Below are positions 24,457-32,839 of a stretch of DNA of 64,000 nt, in pieces. How positions within the stretch are numbered: the first letter of the stretch is position 1; each line of letters starts with the position of its first letter. Position numbers and translations under genes: made by a program. The DNA comes from SIG447 sp045577075 (GTDB lineage: Bacteria > Bacillota > Clostridia > UMGS1883 > UMGS1540): contig JAZNHR010000003.1 of the NCBI GenBank assembly GCA_045577075.1, forward strand, positions 1 through 64,000, read 5' to 3'. A model generated the notes under the pieces. That model did no database searches. It was given only the letters and a program-made list of their open reading frames with translations, and was not told the origin of the DNA.

Positions 24457-24882
24457 ATGGCAGCATTAGAAGAAAAAGTAGCATACCTGAAGGGTCTTTG
24501 CGAAGGCATGGACATCGATACAGACAAGGGAGAAGGCAAGCTGCTGGCAAAAATCATTGAAGTGCTTGGCGACATTACGGAAGAAATTGCCCTTATAGGA
24601 GAAGACTATGAAGAACTGCAGGCACAGGTTGATGAAATTGATGAAGACCTTGGCTATGTAGAGGAAGACCTTTACGGCGACGATGATGACGAGGAAGACT
24701 GCGACTGTGGTTGCTGCGATTTTGACTGTGAGGATATCGTATGCCCGAACTGCGGTGAAGAAATTTACCTCGACAGTGAACTCTTGGATTTAGAAGATGA
24801 TAATCTCGTCTGCCCCGCATGTGGTCATGAAATCGAGCTCGAATGCGATTGCTTCGGGGAAGATTTTGAAGACGAAGAATAA
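24457..24882 (+). CDS. Acidic zinc-ribbon-like protein (CD1247-type)
   Basis: Protein of 141 aa. Residues 1-~65 are a helical, heptad-like domain (KVAYLKGLCEGM then EELQAQVDEIDEDL) resembling the so-called CD1247 N-terminal domain of Clostridia. An Asp/Glu-rich hinge (~70-80) leads to a Cys-rich part with CDCGCCDFDC, a CPNCGEE knuckle and a CPACGHE knuckle, the last two 35 residues apart as in rubredoxin- or zinc-ribbon-like folds. No function is known. It sits directly after efp with an AAAGGAGG site and ends in a terminator, so it is probably co-transcribed with efp. The family name is from memory and less certain than the description. Confidence 0.7.
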   Translation: MAALEEKVAYLKGLCEGMDIDTDKGEGKLLAKIIEVLGDITEEIALIGEDYEELQAQVDEIDEDLGYVEEDLYGDDDDEEDCDCGCCDFDCEDIVCPNCGEEIYLDSELLDLEDDNLVCPACGHEIELECDCFGEDFEDEE

Positions 24883-24892
24883 TTTGGTTTCC

Positions 24893-24931
24893 AAAAGGAC
24901 GGAACACAAGTGCATCCGTCCTTTTGTGTTT
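24893..24931 (+). terminator. Intrinsic terminator of the efp unit
   Basis: AAAAGGACGGA (24893-24903) pairs with TCCGTCCTTTT (24915-24925) and is followed by GTGTTTTTT. Confidence 0.9.
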
Positions 24932-25291
24932 TTTATAGCAAGAAAATGATTCCCAAAGCGGGAAAAATAGTTTTGCGCAAAAGACTAATCTTGAAAAATT
25001 CCCAAAAAACGGAATTTTTTAAGATGGCTTTGTGCACTTTGTGCAATAGGCTTGAAAATCCAGAAATTTTTTATAATAAAAATGTAAAAAACTATTGCAA
25101 TATATGGATACTTATGCTATAATAATAATACATTTTATGGTGAATGTGCATAACGTATCATCAAAAATGACATACAATAGTGTGGTTTGCTGATTTTTTT
25201 TCATGCAAAACATACAAGAAAGCAGTATTGACCTGCGTCCGGGGCGATACGTTGTTGTGAAAATTAGCGGACAGAAAGGCTAGGATACAAA
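24932..25291. other. AT-rich intergenic leader region of the permease operon
   Basis: No convincing ORF. It contains the permease promoter at 25095-25123 and then a leader of about 160 nt. AACGTATC (25152-25159) and GATACGTT (25246-25253) are complementary and could fold the leader into a large loop. A T-run follows TTGCTGA near 25190. No known riboswitch class is recognised. Confidence 0.5.
25095..25123 (+). promoter_or_regulatory. Sigma-A promoter of the sugar-type permease operon
   Basis: TTGCAA (25095-25100), 17-bp spacer, TATAAT (25118-25123), in a strongly AT-rich region. It leaves an unusually long leader before the ATG at 25292. Confidence 0.8.
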
Positions 25292-26170
25292 ATGACCAGA
25301 CGACATCAGCGCTGGGGATGGATGTTTGTATCACCGTATCTCATTAGTTTAACGGTTTTTTCGGTGATACCGCTTCTCGTCTCTCTCTATCTTGCGTTTA
25401 CGCGCTATGACTTAGTAAATCCCGCAAGATGGGTTGGATTGCAAAACTTTGAAAGAACGGTTAAATCCCTGGACAATTGGAAGGCATTCCGCAACACATG
25501 GGTATATGCACTCTTTCTTGAGTCAATTAGCATTTCACTTGCATGTGTACTTGCGGTACTTCTGAACCAGAAAGTAAAGGGGCTTGGTCTGTTCCGCGTT
25601 ATTTATTACATACCGATTTTAACGCCCTCTACCGCTGTTACCATTGTTTGGTCGCGTCTTTATAATCCAAAGAATGGTGCATTTAATGTGATTCTCGGCT
25701 TCCTTGGCCTTGGTCCCCTTATGTTTACCTACAGTCAGAATTGGCTGGAAGTTGTTATATCTGTAGCTATCATGGGTATCTGGAAAGGCGTTGGTGGCAG
25801 CACGGTTTACCTGATTGGTGCCTTGCAGGCTATCAGTGAAGACGTTTTGGAAGCGGCGGATATTGACGGCGCAAGCGCATCAAGAAAGTTCTTTAAGATT
25901 ACGCTACCCCTTTTAACACCTACAATTTTCTATCTGATGATTACCGGTATCTCCGGTGCACTGCAGGCATTCGATGTATTCTATCTGCTCACGCAGGGTA
26001 CGGGCAGTGACTTGCACGTTGTAAACTCTTTGGTGTATAAGATGATGTGGGGGTCGGCATCTGAAGTTGGTGGAGCCTCCGCCCTTGGCTGGGTAAGCTT
26101 TATCTTCATCGCGCTTATTACATATGCGCAGAAGAAATTTGAGAAAAAGTGGGTGCACTACGATGCCTAA
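25292..26170 (+). CDS. ABC transporter permease, MalF/UgpA-type
   Basis: Carbohydrate-type (CUT1) ABC permease of 292 aa with six predicted membrane helices. The cytoplasmic EAA loop is clear (EAADIDGASASRKFFKITLP, ~200), as are the N-terminal GWMFVSPYLISL and WVGLQNFE segments typical of MalF-like subunits without the large MalF insertion. It pairs with the next gene. No binding protein or ATPase gene is adjacent, so the substrate cannot be assigned; such systems usually share an ATPase (MsmX-like) encoded elsewhere. Confidence 0.93.
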   Translation: MTRRHQRWGWMFVSPYLISLTVFSVIPLLVSLYLAFTRYDLVNPARWVGLQNFERTVKSLDNWKAFRNTWVYALFLESISISLACVLAVLLNQKVKGLGLFRVIYYIPILTPSTAVTIVWSRLYNPKNGAFNVILGFLGLGPLMFTYSQNWLEVVISVAIMGIWKGVGGSTVYLIGALQAISEDVLEAADIDGASASRKFFKITLPLLTPTIFYLMITGISGALQAFDVFYLLTQGTGSDLHVVNSLVYKMMWGSASEVGGASALGWVSFIFIALITYAQKKFEKKWVHYDA

Positions 26171-27053
26171 TACGATGACAAACAATTCAGCTCCTGCTGA
26201 GATTAAAATTAAAAAGCCTAATTTCTTCCATAAGCGCAGAAACTTTAGTCTTTGGGGCCTTTTATTCCTTTTGCTCGGTTCTGTTGTCATGATTTTCCCC
26301 TTTGTATTTGCCATCTCCGGCTCTTTGGCCGATAATGCAACGCAGATTTACAAAATGGAATGGTTTAAAGGCTGGAACTGGAACAACTATGCTCGTGTTA
26401 TGATTGAAGCCGATTTTATTAAATACATCGGGAACACGCTTATCATTGCTGCCATTAACATTGTTGGTACAATTTTTTCGAACACCTTTATTGCGTTTGG
26501 CTTTGCCCGGTATAATTTCAAGGGGAACCAGCCGTTGTTCTTTGCAATGCTTTGCACCATGTTTCTGCCGGGTACCATCATGCAGGTTCCGTTGTTCGTT
26601 ATGTTCAGCTCGGTGGGGGCATTGGATACCTTTATCCCGCTTACCATTGGCTCCTTCTTTGGTGCTGCCAATACCGTCTTTTTGATACGGCAATGCTTTT
26701 TGGGTATTCCGGGAGCACTTTATGAGGCGGCTATGATTGACGGCGCACATCCCCTTTATATCTGGTGGCGTATTTATGTTCCTTTGGCTCGCCCCTTTAT
26801 TTTCACCATGTCGCTGGGCTGTTTCCGCTCTTGCTGGAATGACCTCTTCGGTCCGCTGATTTATATTACTTCCGACTCTAAGAGAACAATCTCTCTTGCA
26901 CTTGCAAACTTTAGCACGAAGTACGAGGCGACGGGTGATATTCCGCTTCTTTTGGCAGCTGCAGTTATCGGTATGGTACCGACTGTTGTAATTTACATGT
27001 TTGTACAGAAGCAGTTTGTTGCAGGTATGGCTTCGGCTGCAGTTAAGGGCTAA
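26163..27053 (+). CDS. ABC transporter permease, MalG/UgpE-type
   Basis: Second CUT1 permease subunit, about 296 aa. The ATG at 26163 overlaps the stop of the first permease by 8 bp; an upstream in-frame ATG at 26124 would add 13 residues inside that gene and is less likely. A Lys-rich N-terminus is followed by six membrane helices. The EAA motif reads EAAMIDGAHPLYIWWRIYVP (~200). MalG hallmarks such as FANTFIAFGFARY-like and CWNDLFGPLIY segments are present. A perfect terminator follows, so the operon has only the two permeases. Confidence 0.93.
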   Translation: MPNTMTNNSAPAEIKIKKPNFFHKRRNFSLWGLLFLLLGSVVMIFPFVFAISGSLADNATQIYKMEWFKGWNWNNYARVMIEADFIKYIGNTLIIAAINIVGTIFSNTFIAFGFARYNFKGNQPLFFAMLCTMFLPGTIMQVPLFVMFSSVGALDTFIPLTIGSFFGAANTVFLIRQCFLGIPGALYEAAMIDGAHPLYIWWRIYVPLARPFIFTMSLGCFRSCWNDLFGPLIYITSDSKRTISLALANFSTKYEATGDIPLLLAAAVIGMVPTVVIYMFVQKQFVAGMASAAVKG

Positions 27054-27068
27054 TTCAAAAAACTTTTC

Positions 27069-27102
27069 AATAAGCCGTTACAGTTTGTAACGGCTTATTT
27101 TA
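27069..27102 (+). terminator. Intrinsic terminator of the permease operon
   Basis: A perfect 14-bp stem (27069-27082 with 27086-27099) with a 3-nt loop ends in a short T-run. Confidence 0.88.
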
Positions 27103-27139
27103 AACAGTAGCAATTTTTATAACGGAAAGGAAAACACAG

Positions 27140-29407
27140 ATGATTATGTGCGCCCGCTGCAACAAAAATGTAGCAGTGATGTTTGTGACAAAAATTGAAA
27201 ATGGTGAAAAGAAGACCGAAGGGTTGTGCCTTTCCTGCGCCAAACAGCTTGGTCTTGATATGGGCCAGCTTGCCGGGAATATCGGCATAGAGCCTGAGGA
27301 ATTTGAAAATATCAACGAGCAGGTTTTGCAAATGATGGAGGATGGCGGTTTCGAAGGCGAAGAAGACGGCGAAGGCGGAAATCTTTTTCGGGATTTACTC
27401 GGCTTTCTCGGCGGCAAAGAGGGTGAAGCACCTTCTGGCGACAAGGAAGAGAAAAAAGAGAAGAAGACGGATAAAAAAGAAGGAAAGAAAAAGAAACGAA
27501 TTTTGGATACCTTCGGTACAAATTTGACGGCAAAGGCAAGAAACGGCGAGGTGGACCGCGTGATAGGCCGTGATGCGGAAATTACGCGCGTGATGGAAAT
27601 TTTAAACCGCCGCACGAAAAACAATCCGTGTCTAATCGGCGAGCCGGGCGTCGGCAAAACGGCGATTGCGGAAGGGCTTGCCACCAGAATTGCAGAAGGC
27701 ACAGTGCCGGCGAAGCTACAGGATAAAGAGGTTTTTCTTCTTGATTTTACAGCGATTGTGGCAGGGACTCAGTTTCGAGGGCAGTTTGAGGCACGGCTTA
27801 AAAGCATAGTTGAGGAAGTGAAAAAGCTCGGCAACGTGATTTTGGTCATAGATGAGCTCCATAATATTGTTGGGGCAGGTGATGCAGAAGGTGCCATGAG
27901 TGCCGCCAATATTTTAAAGCCTTCTTTGGCAAGAGGCGAGATTCAGGTCATCGGTGCTACCACCACGGCGGAATACAGAAAGCACATTGAAAAGGACGCC
28001 GCTCTCGAACGGCGTTTTCAGCCCATTTTGGTAGAAGAGCCGAGCGTGGAGGAAACGATTTCGATTATCTCCGGCATAAAATCCTACTACGAGGACTACC
28101 ATCAGGTAAAAATCGGCACTGACGTCATTCGTGCCGCCGCCGTTTTAAGTGAGCGCTATATTACAGACCGTTTTCTGCCGGATAAGGCTATTGACGTCAT
28201 TGACGAAGCGGCGTCGAGAGCCAATCTTAAAAATATATATCTTGCACAGCTTGCACGTCTTCGCGCGGAACTTGCCAAAGTGCAGCTTTCAAAAGAAACT
28301 GCGGTCGGGTCAGATTCCATGGAGTCCTACGAGCTGGTTGCGGACCTTAAAATGCGTGAGTGTCAGTTGGAAGAAAAAATCCGGGAAACGGAAGGAAAAC
28401 TTTGTGACGTCCATTTATTTACAGAGGACGTTGCCCGTGTAATTGCAGGCTGGACGAAAATTCCCGTCGGGCAAATTACAAAAGAGGAAACAACGCGCCT
28501 TTTGGAACTGGAAGAAACGCTGAAAAAACGTGTTAAAGGGCAGGATGCGGCAATCGAAGCGGTGGCAAGCGCCATGCGCCGCGGAAGAGCGGGATTATCT
28601 AAGGTAAGAAGACCGGTTTCCTTTATTTTCACAGGGTCTACGGGCGTGGGAAAAACAGAACTTGCCCGCGCACTCGCCGAGGCCATGTTTGACACAGAGG
28701 ATGCGCTGATTCGGGTGGATATGTCTGAATTCATGGAAAAGCACGCCGTTTCCAAGCTGATCGGCTCACCCCCAGGGTACGTGGGGTATGACGATGCCGG
28801 GCAGCTGACGGAAAAAATTCGTCGCCGCCCTTACAGCGTCATTTTGCTTGATGAAATTGAAAAGGCCCATGCCGATGTCCTCAATGTTTTCCTGCAAATT
28901 CTGGATGACGGCAGAATTACGGATAGCCACGGCAAGCTTGTCAGCTTTGAAAATACCGTCATTATTATGACGTCTAATGCCGGCTCCGATTATAAGGGCA
29001 CAGCCCCCGGATATACAACATCGCCCGTAGCTGCGGCAGCAGAAAAAACCGAGAAGGCACTTCGCACTTTCTTCCGGCCTGAATTTTTAAACCGCATTGA
29101 TGAAATTGTTTGCTTTAAGCCTTTAGAAAAGCCGGTGCTTATGGAAATTCTCGACAAAATGCTGGACGAGTTTGCAGAAATGCTGGAAAACCGTGAAATC
29201 GGATTTTCCATAACGCCGAAGGCCAAAGAATTGTTACTTGAAAAGGGGCTAGACGCCAAAAACGGGGCAAGACCCCTTCGTCGTGCAATTCAGAAGCACA
29301 TCGAGGACAAGGCGGCAACGCTTCTCATTGCCGGAAATCTTTCTGCCGGGGATACATTTTCGGTGCAGTGCCGTGGAAATGAACTCGTCTGCGAAAAGAA
29401 AAAATAA
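27140..29407 (+). CDS. clpE: ATP-dependent Clp protease ATP-binding subunit ClpE
   Basis: Hsp100 unfoldase of 755 aa that feeds proteins to ClpP. Instead of a Clp N-domain it has an N-terminal zinc finger (Cys4, Cys7, Cys30, Cys33), the mark of ClpE. A linker (~75-125) switches from Glu/Gly-rich to a Lys-rich stretch. AAA1 has Walker A GEPGVGKT and VIDELHN. A short coiled-coil middle domain lies around residues 395-440. AAA2 has GSTGVGKT, LLDEIEKAH and the ClpP-contact region near the C-terminus, and FRPEFLNRIDE is diagnostic. No ctsR, mcsA or mcsB is adjacent, and no CtsR operator was identified in the 37-bp spacer to the preceding terminator. Confidence 0.93.
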   Translation: MIMCARCNKNVAVMFVTKIENGEKKTEGLCLSCAKQLGLDMGQLAGNIGIEPEEFENINEQVLQMMEDGGFEGEEDGEGGNLFRDLLGFLGGKEGEAPSGDKEEKKEKKTDKKEGKKKKRILDTFGTNLTAKARNGEVDRVIGRDAEITRVMEILNRRTKNNPCLIGEPGVGKTAIAEGLATRIAEGTVPAKLQDKEVFLLDFTAIVAGTQFRGQFEARLKSIVEEVKKLGNVILVIDELHNIVGAGDAEGAMSAANILKPSLARGEIQVIGATTTAEYRKHIEKDAALERRFQPILVEEPSVEETISIISGIKSYYEDYHQVKIGTDVIRAAAVLSERYITDRFLPDKAIDVIDEAASRANLKNIYLAQLARLRAELAKVQLSKETAVGSDSMESYELVADLKMRECQLEEKIRETEGKLCDVHLFTEDVARVIAGWTKIPVGQITKEETTRLLELEETLKKRVKGQDAAIEAVASAMRRGRAGLSKVRRPVSFIFTGSTGVGKTELARALAEAMFDTEDALIRVDMSEFMEKHAVSKLIGSPPGYVGYDDAGQLTEKIRRRPYSVILLDEIEKAHADVLNVFLQILDDGRITDSHGKLVSFENTVIIMTSNAGSDYKGTAPGYTTSPVAAAAEKTEKALRTFFRPEFLNRIDEIVCFKPLEKPVLMEILDKMLDEFAEMLENREIGFSITPKAKELLLEKGLDAKNGARPLRRAIQKHIEDKAATLLIAGNLSAGDTFSVQCRGNELVCEKKK

Positions 29408-29436
29408 ATAATTTCGACGAAAATATGTAAAAACAC

Positions 29437-29465
29437 TTGCCAAATGTACAAAAAAGTGATACAGT
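29437..29465 (+). promoter_or_regulatory. Sigma-A promoter of the ferredoxin gene
   Basis: TTGCCA (29437-29442), 17-bp spacer, TACAGT (29460-29465), about 30 bp ahead of the ferredoxin ATG. Confidence 0.7.
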
Positions 29466-29497
29466 ATACGAGAGTATATAAAGGAGGTGTATTGTAC

Positions 29498-29668
29498 ATG
29501 GCATATAAAATTACTGAAGACTGCATCAGCTGTGGCGCTTGCGAAGCTGAATGTCCCGTATCCTGCATTTCCGCAGGCGATACTACATTCGTAATCGATG
29601 AAGATACTTGCATCGAATGCGGTAACTGTGCAAACGTTTGTCCTGTTTCCGCACCCCAGCAGCAGTAA
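29498..29668 (+). CDS. 2[4Fe-4S] ferredoxin
   Basis: Classic clostridial-type ferredoxin of 56 aa. Two CxxCxxCxxxCP motifs (CISCGACEAECP and CIECGNCANVCP) bind two [4Fe-4S] clusters. It is a low-potential electron carrier for fermentation enzymes such as pyruvate:ferredoxin oxidoreductase and hydrogenase. The start with AAAGGAGGTG is preferred over an upstream ATG at 29444. Codons are more biased than in the neighbours, consistent with high expression. Confidence 0.96.
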   Translation: MAYKITEDCISCGACEAECPVSCISAGDTTFVIDEDTCIECGNCANVCPVSAPQQQ

Positions 29669-29680
29669 AAAGGGTGGGTA

Positions 29681-29709
29681 TTCGGGGTCGCCCTTCGGGC
29701 GGCCCCGAA
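29681..29709 (+). other. GC-rich hairpin between ferredoxin and trmN6-like gene
   Basis: TTCGGGG and CCCCGAA, then CGCCC and GGGCG, pair with one G-U and a TTC loop, giving a 13-bp stem. No T-run follows, so it is not a standard terminator. It may stabilise the short ferredoxin mRNA and lower expression of the next gene (inference). Confidence 0.6.
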
Positions 29710-29723
29710 CATGTACAAGGCTT

Positions 29724-30452
29724 ATGGAAGAATTTGAAAGAAAAGATGACCTCGAACTTGGGGGACTTTATATATGGCAAGATAAGCGCGAATTTTGCTT
29801 TGGCGTAGATGCGGTACTGCTTTCTGCTTTTGCTAACGTCAAAAAAGGAGAACGCGTTTTAGACCTTTGCGCCGGAAACGGCATAGTGCCCATACTTCTT
29901 GCTGGTAAAACGGAGGCAGGCAGTATTACGGGGCTGGAGATCAATCCCGTGCAGGTCGCTCTGGCTCGGCGTAGCATTTTGGAAAACGGGCTTGCGAATG
30001 TAGAGATGGTGGAGGGGGATGTGCGCCTGGCACCGTCGCTTTTTGATGACAGACGGTTTGACTGCATTACCGTAAATCCGCCGTATATCAAAGACGGGCG
30101 CATTCAAAACACGTGCCGCAATAAGGCGATTGCCCGGCATGAGGTTTTATGCACACTGTCCGATGTACTGCGGAGTGCGGCTTCACTACTGCGGTTTGGC
30201 GGCAGATTTTATATGGTGCATCGGCCGGATAGATTGACGGATATTTTGGACGAAATGCGGGCTTTTAAACTGGAACCCAGACGCCTTCGCACTGTGCATG
30301 CAAAACTGCACGGCGAGGCAAAGCTGGTTTTGGTGGAAGGCATTTATGGCGGCGGTACTTTTTTGCATGTAATGCCGCCGCTTATTTTATATAACGAGGA
30401 TGGGACATACACAGAAGATGCATTGTCCTGCTATGGAAGGGAAACAAAATGA
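29724..30452 (+). CDS. tRNA1(Val) (adenine(37)-N6)-methyltransferase-like protein
   Basis: SAM-dependent methyltransferase of 242 aa, TrmN6/YabB group, expected to make N6-methyladenosine 37 in tRNA. FGVDAVLLSAFA is typical of TrmN6. VLDLCAGNGIVPILL forms the SAM-binding loop and GLEINP the acidic strand end. VNPPY is the N6-adenine catalytic motif. The ATG at 29724 is chosen because the frame upstream reads through the hairpin and ferredoxin end. The ribosome site (ACAAGG) is weak. Its stop overlaps the start of rsmI (ATGA), the same pairing as yabB-yabC in Bacillus. Confidence 0.88.
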   Translation: MEEFERKDDLELGGLYIWQDKREFCFGVDAVLLSAFANVKKGERVLDLCAGNGIVPILLAGKTEAGSITGLEINPVQVALARRSILENGLANVEMVEGDVRLAPSLFDDRRFDCITVNPPYIKDGRIQNTCRNKAIARHEVLCTLSDVLRSAASLLRFGGRFYMVHRPDRLTDILDEMRAFKLEPRRLRTVHAKLHGEAKLVLVEGIYGGGTFLHVMPPLILYNEDGTYTEDALSCYGRETK

Positions 30453-31273
30453 CGGGTACGCTTTATGTTTGTGCAACGCCCATAGGGAACCTGGCGGATA
30501 TTTCGGAAAGACTTCGGACGACTCTTGCCGAAGTGGATATTGTAGCGGCAGAGGATACACGCCACACCGGCAATCTTCTCAGGCATCTGGGGATATCAAA
30601 GCCGTGTATCAGCTATTATACCCATAACCAAAAAGGGCACGGCGAAGTGATTATAAAAGAGCTTTTAGCAGGGAAAAACGTGGCACTTGTCAGTGATGCC
30701 GGCACCCCTGCAATCAGTGACCCTGGGGAAGAGCTTGTTAAACTGTGCGCGGCGGAAAATATTCCTACCGTGCCTGTGCCCGGCGCGTGCGCTGCGATTA
30801 GCGCCCTATCTGTTTCCGGGCTTTCTACGGGGCGGTTTGTGTTCGAGGGCTTTTTACCCATGCAGAAAAAAGGACGGATGGACCGGCTTTCGGAGCTCAA
30901 AAATGAAAAGCGGACCATCATATTTTACGAAGCGCCGCATAAGCTGAAAAGAACGCTGGAAGATTTTGCGGATACCTTCGGCAAAGAACGGAAAATCAGC
31001 CTGTGCCGCGAAATGACGAAATTTTTTGAAGAGATTCTTCGCACCACGGTGGGAGAGGCACTTGCAAAATATGAAGCGGAGCCACCCAAAGGGGAGTTTG
31101 TACTCATTTTGGAAGGGGCAAGTGAAGAGCCTGTTTCCTGGGAGGACTTATCGGTTGCGGAACACGTGGCACTCTATGAAGAAAGCGGTATGTCCCGTAT
31201 GGATGCGGTGAAGAAGGCAGCACAGGATCGAGGCGTCCCGAAACGGGAAATTTATGATATTGTGATGCGATGA
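30449..31273 (+). CDS. rsmI: 16S rRNA (cytidine(1402)-2'-O)-methyltransferase RsmI
   Basis: Tetrapyrrole-methylase-fold enzyme of 274 aa that 2'-O-methylates C1402 of 16S rRNA. The N-terminal LYVCATPIGNLADIS and AEDTRHTGNLL segments, VSDAGTPAISDPGE and VPVPGACAA are RsmI hallmarks, and the C-terminal helical tail is present. It overlaps the preceding methyltransferase gene by 4 bp. The two rRNA/tRNA modification genes lie upstream of the cell-wall gene ddl. Confidence 0.96.
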   Translation: MTGTLYVCATPIGNLADISERLRTTLAEVDIVAAEDTRHTGNLLRHLGISKPCISYYTHNQKGHGEVIIKELLAGKNVALVSDAGTPAISDPGEELVKLCAAENIPTVPVPGACAAISALSVSGLSTGRFVFEGFLPMQKKGRMDRLSELKNEKRTIIFYEAPHKLKRTLEDFADTFGKERKISLCREMTKFFEEILRTTVGEALAKYEAEPPKGEFVLILEGASEEPVSWEDLSVAEHVALYEESGMSRMDAVKKAAQDRGVPKREIYDIVMR

Positions 31274-31285
31274 AAGGATTAGAGC

Positions 31286-32317
31286 ATGCAGGTAGCAATT
31301 TTGTTTGGCGGAAAGAGCGGAGAACACGCCGTGTCCTGCCTTTCGGCGGCATCGGTGCTGGAAAACATTCACGCTGAAAAATACACGCTAGTAAAAATCG
31401 GGATTTCAAAAACCGGCGAATGGTTTAAAACGGAAGCCTCGGCGGAAGAAATCCGCTCTGGCCGGTGGGAAGACTTGCCGAAGCAAAAGGCAATTTTATC
31501 CCCGGACACCCGCGACCATGGCTTTTGGATTTTGGAAGACGAGAAGGCTACGCTCTTACCCGTGGACGTCATTTTCCCCGTTATGCATGGGGACTTTTGC
31601 GAGGACGGCTGCGTGCAGGGCCTTTGCGAGCTTTCCGGTATTCCCTATGTGGGGTGCGGTGTTTGTGCGTCCGCAGTGGGTATGGACAAGGATATAGCAA
31701 AGGCCATGTTTTCTGCGGCGGGGATTCCGGTGGCAGAGGGCATCGTCGTTGAAAAGGGCAAGGAACAAGACGCTATGCGACGCGTAGGCGCTACGCTTTC
31801 CTATCCTATTTTCGTGAAGCCTGCCAATGCCGGCTCGTCCCTTGGCGCCTGTAAGGTGACAAAAGAAAGCGAACTTGCGGCGGCGCTGGAAGAAGCGTTT
31901 CGGTTTGATACGAAGGTGCTGGTGGAAGAATATATTGACGCGCGGGAAATTGAATGTGCTGTCCTCGGAAACGCAGATGCCAAGGCGTCCGTGCTCGGGG
32001 AAATCGTTCCGGAAGCGGAATTTTATGACTATGATGCCAAATACATAGACGGCACCTCAAAGCTTTTAATTCCTGCCCCCCTTTCGGTGGAAGAAACAAA
32101 CACCATTCGGGAGTATGCCGTACGTGCATTTCAGGCAATTGGCGGCGAGGGGTTTTCGAGAGTCGACTTTTTCATGGATAAAAAGTCCGGAAAAATTGTC
32201 ATCAATGAAATTAACACTATTCCCGGGTTTACAGAAATCAGCATGTACCCCAAGCTCTGGCAGGCAAGCGGCATATCTTACGGGGATTTAATCGATACAC
32301 TGATAGAACTTGCATAA
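31286..32317 (+). CDS. ddl: D-alanine--D-alanine ligase
   Basis: ATP-grasp ligase of 343 aa that makes the D-Ala-D-Ala dipeptide for peptidoglycan. VAILFGGKSGEHAVS is the N-terminal signature. FPVMHGDFCEDGCVQG, FVKPANAGSSLG (ATP binding), FRFDTKVLVEEYI and the metal-binding EINTIPGFTEISMYP follow. A Y/F substitution that would suggest a D-Ala-D-Lac ligase was looked for but could not be judged without alignment. It follows rsmI by 12 bp. Confidence 0.95.
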   Translation: MQVAILFGGKSGEHAVSCLSAASVLENIHAEKYTLVKIGISKTGEWFKTEASAEEIRSGRWEDLPKQKAILSPDTRDHGFWILEDEKATLLPVDVIFPVMHGDFCEDGCVQGLCELSGIPYVGCGVCASAVGMDKDIAKAMFSAAGIPVAEGIVVEKGKEQDAMRRVGATLSYPIFVKPANAGSSLGACKVTKESELAAALEEAFRFDTKVLVEEYIDAREIECAVLGNADAKASVLGEIVPEAEFYDYDAKYIDGTSKLLIPAPLSVEETNTIREYAVRAFQAIGGEGFSRVDFFMDKKSGKIVINEINTIPGFTEISMYPKLWQASGISYGDLIDTLIELA

Positions 32318-32334
32318 CTGTCAGAACTTAACTT

Positions 32335-32363
32335 TTGCATTTTACCTGTATTTGTGCTATACT
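32335..32363 (+). promoter_or_regulatory. Sigma-A promoter of the DUF1934-argS unit
   Basis: TTGCAT (32335-32340), 17-bp spacer, TATACT (32358-32363), 30 bp before the ATG at 32393. Confidence 0.82.
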
Positions 32364-32392
32364 AAGCTTAAATACATACGAGGAGCACGGCC

Positions 32393-32818
32393 ATGAATAA
32401 AGAAGTTATCATTTCTATAAACGGAGAAGAAAAATTTCCGGAAATGGGTGAAGAAAATGTAACGGAGCTTGTCACGGAAGGCAAATACTATAAAAAAGGG
32501 GACAAGCACTATATTTCCTATAAAGAAACAGAGGTCACGGGCTTTGAAGAAACCACCACAATGCTGAAAATTGAAAATGACCGTGTGGCCTTGACGCGCT
32601 TTGGGCAATTTAATACCCATATGGTGTTTGCACCAGGGGAAAAGCATACCGGGTATTACGATACGCCCTTCGGCAGTTTTACCGTCGGCATTGTTTCGGA
32701 TGCGGTGAAGGTGGAATTTGGACAGAAAAGCGGACAGATTGATATTCGCTATTCCCTTGAAATTGATAATAATACAAAGGCAGAGCATAAGCTCTCCTTA
32801 AATGTGCGGGAAGCATAA
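32393..32818 (+). CDS. DUF1934 (YwiB-like) beta-barrel protein
   Basis: Cytosolic protein of 141 aa, predicted all-beta and calycin-like as in the DUF1934/YwiB family. EVIISINGEEKF opens the fold, GDKHYISYKETEVTG and the FGQFNTHMVF strand are typical, and the C-terminal YSLEIDNN ends it. Function is unknown. The neighbour argS 22 bp downstream is the same partner as in Bacillus (ywiB-argS), which supports the family call. Confidence 0.88.
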   Translation: MNKEVIISINGEEKFPEMGEENVTELVTEGKYYKKGDKHYISYKETEVTGFEETTTMLKIENDRVALTRFGQFNTHMVFAPGEKHTGYYDTPFGSFTVGIVSDAVKVEFGQKSGQIDIRYSLEIDNNTKAEHKLSLNVREA

Positions 32819-32839
32819 TAAGAAAGCGGAGGAAAAAGA

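Noticed and set aside
29681..29709. Intrinsic terminator after ferredoxin
   Set aside because: The stem is strong but there is no T-run, so it is kept only as a hairpin of uncertain role.
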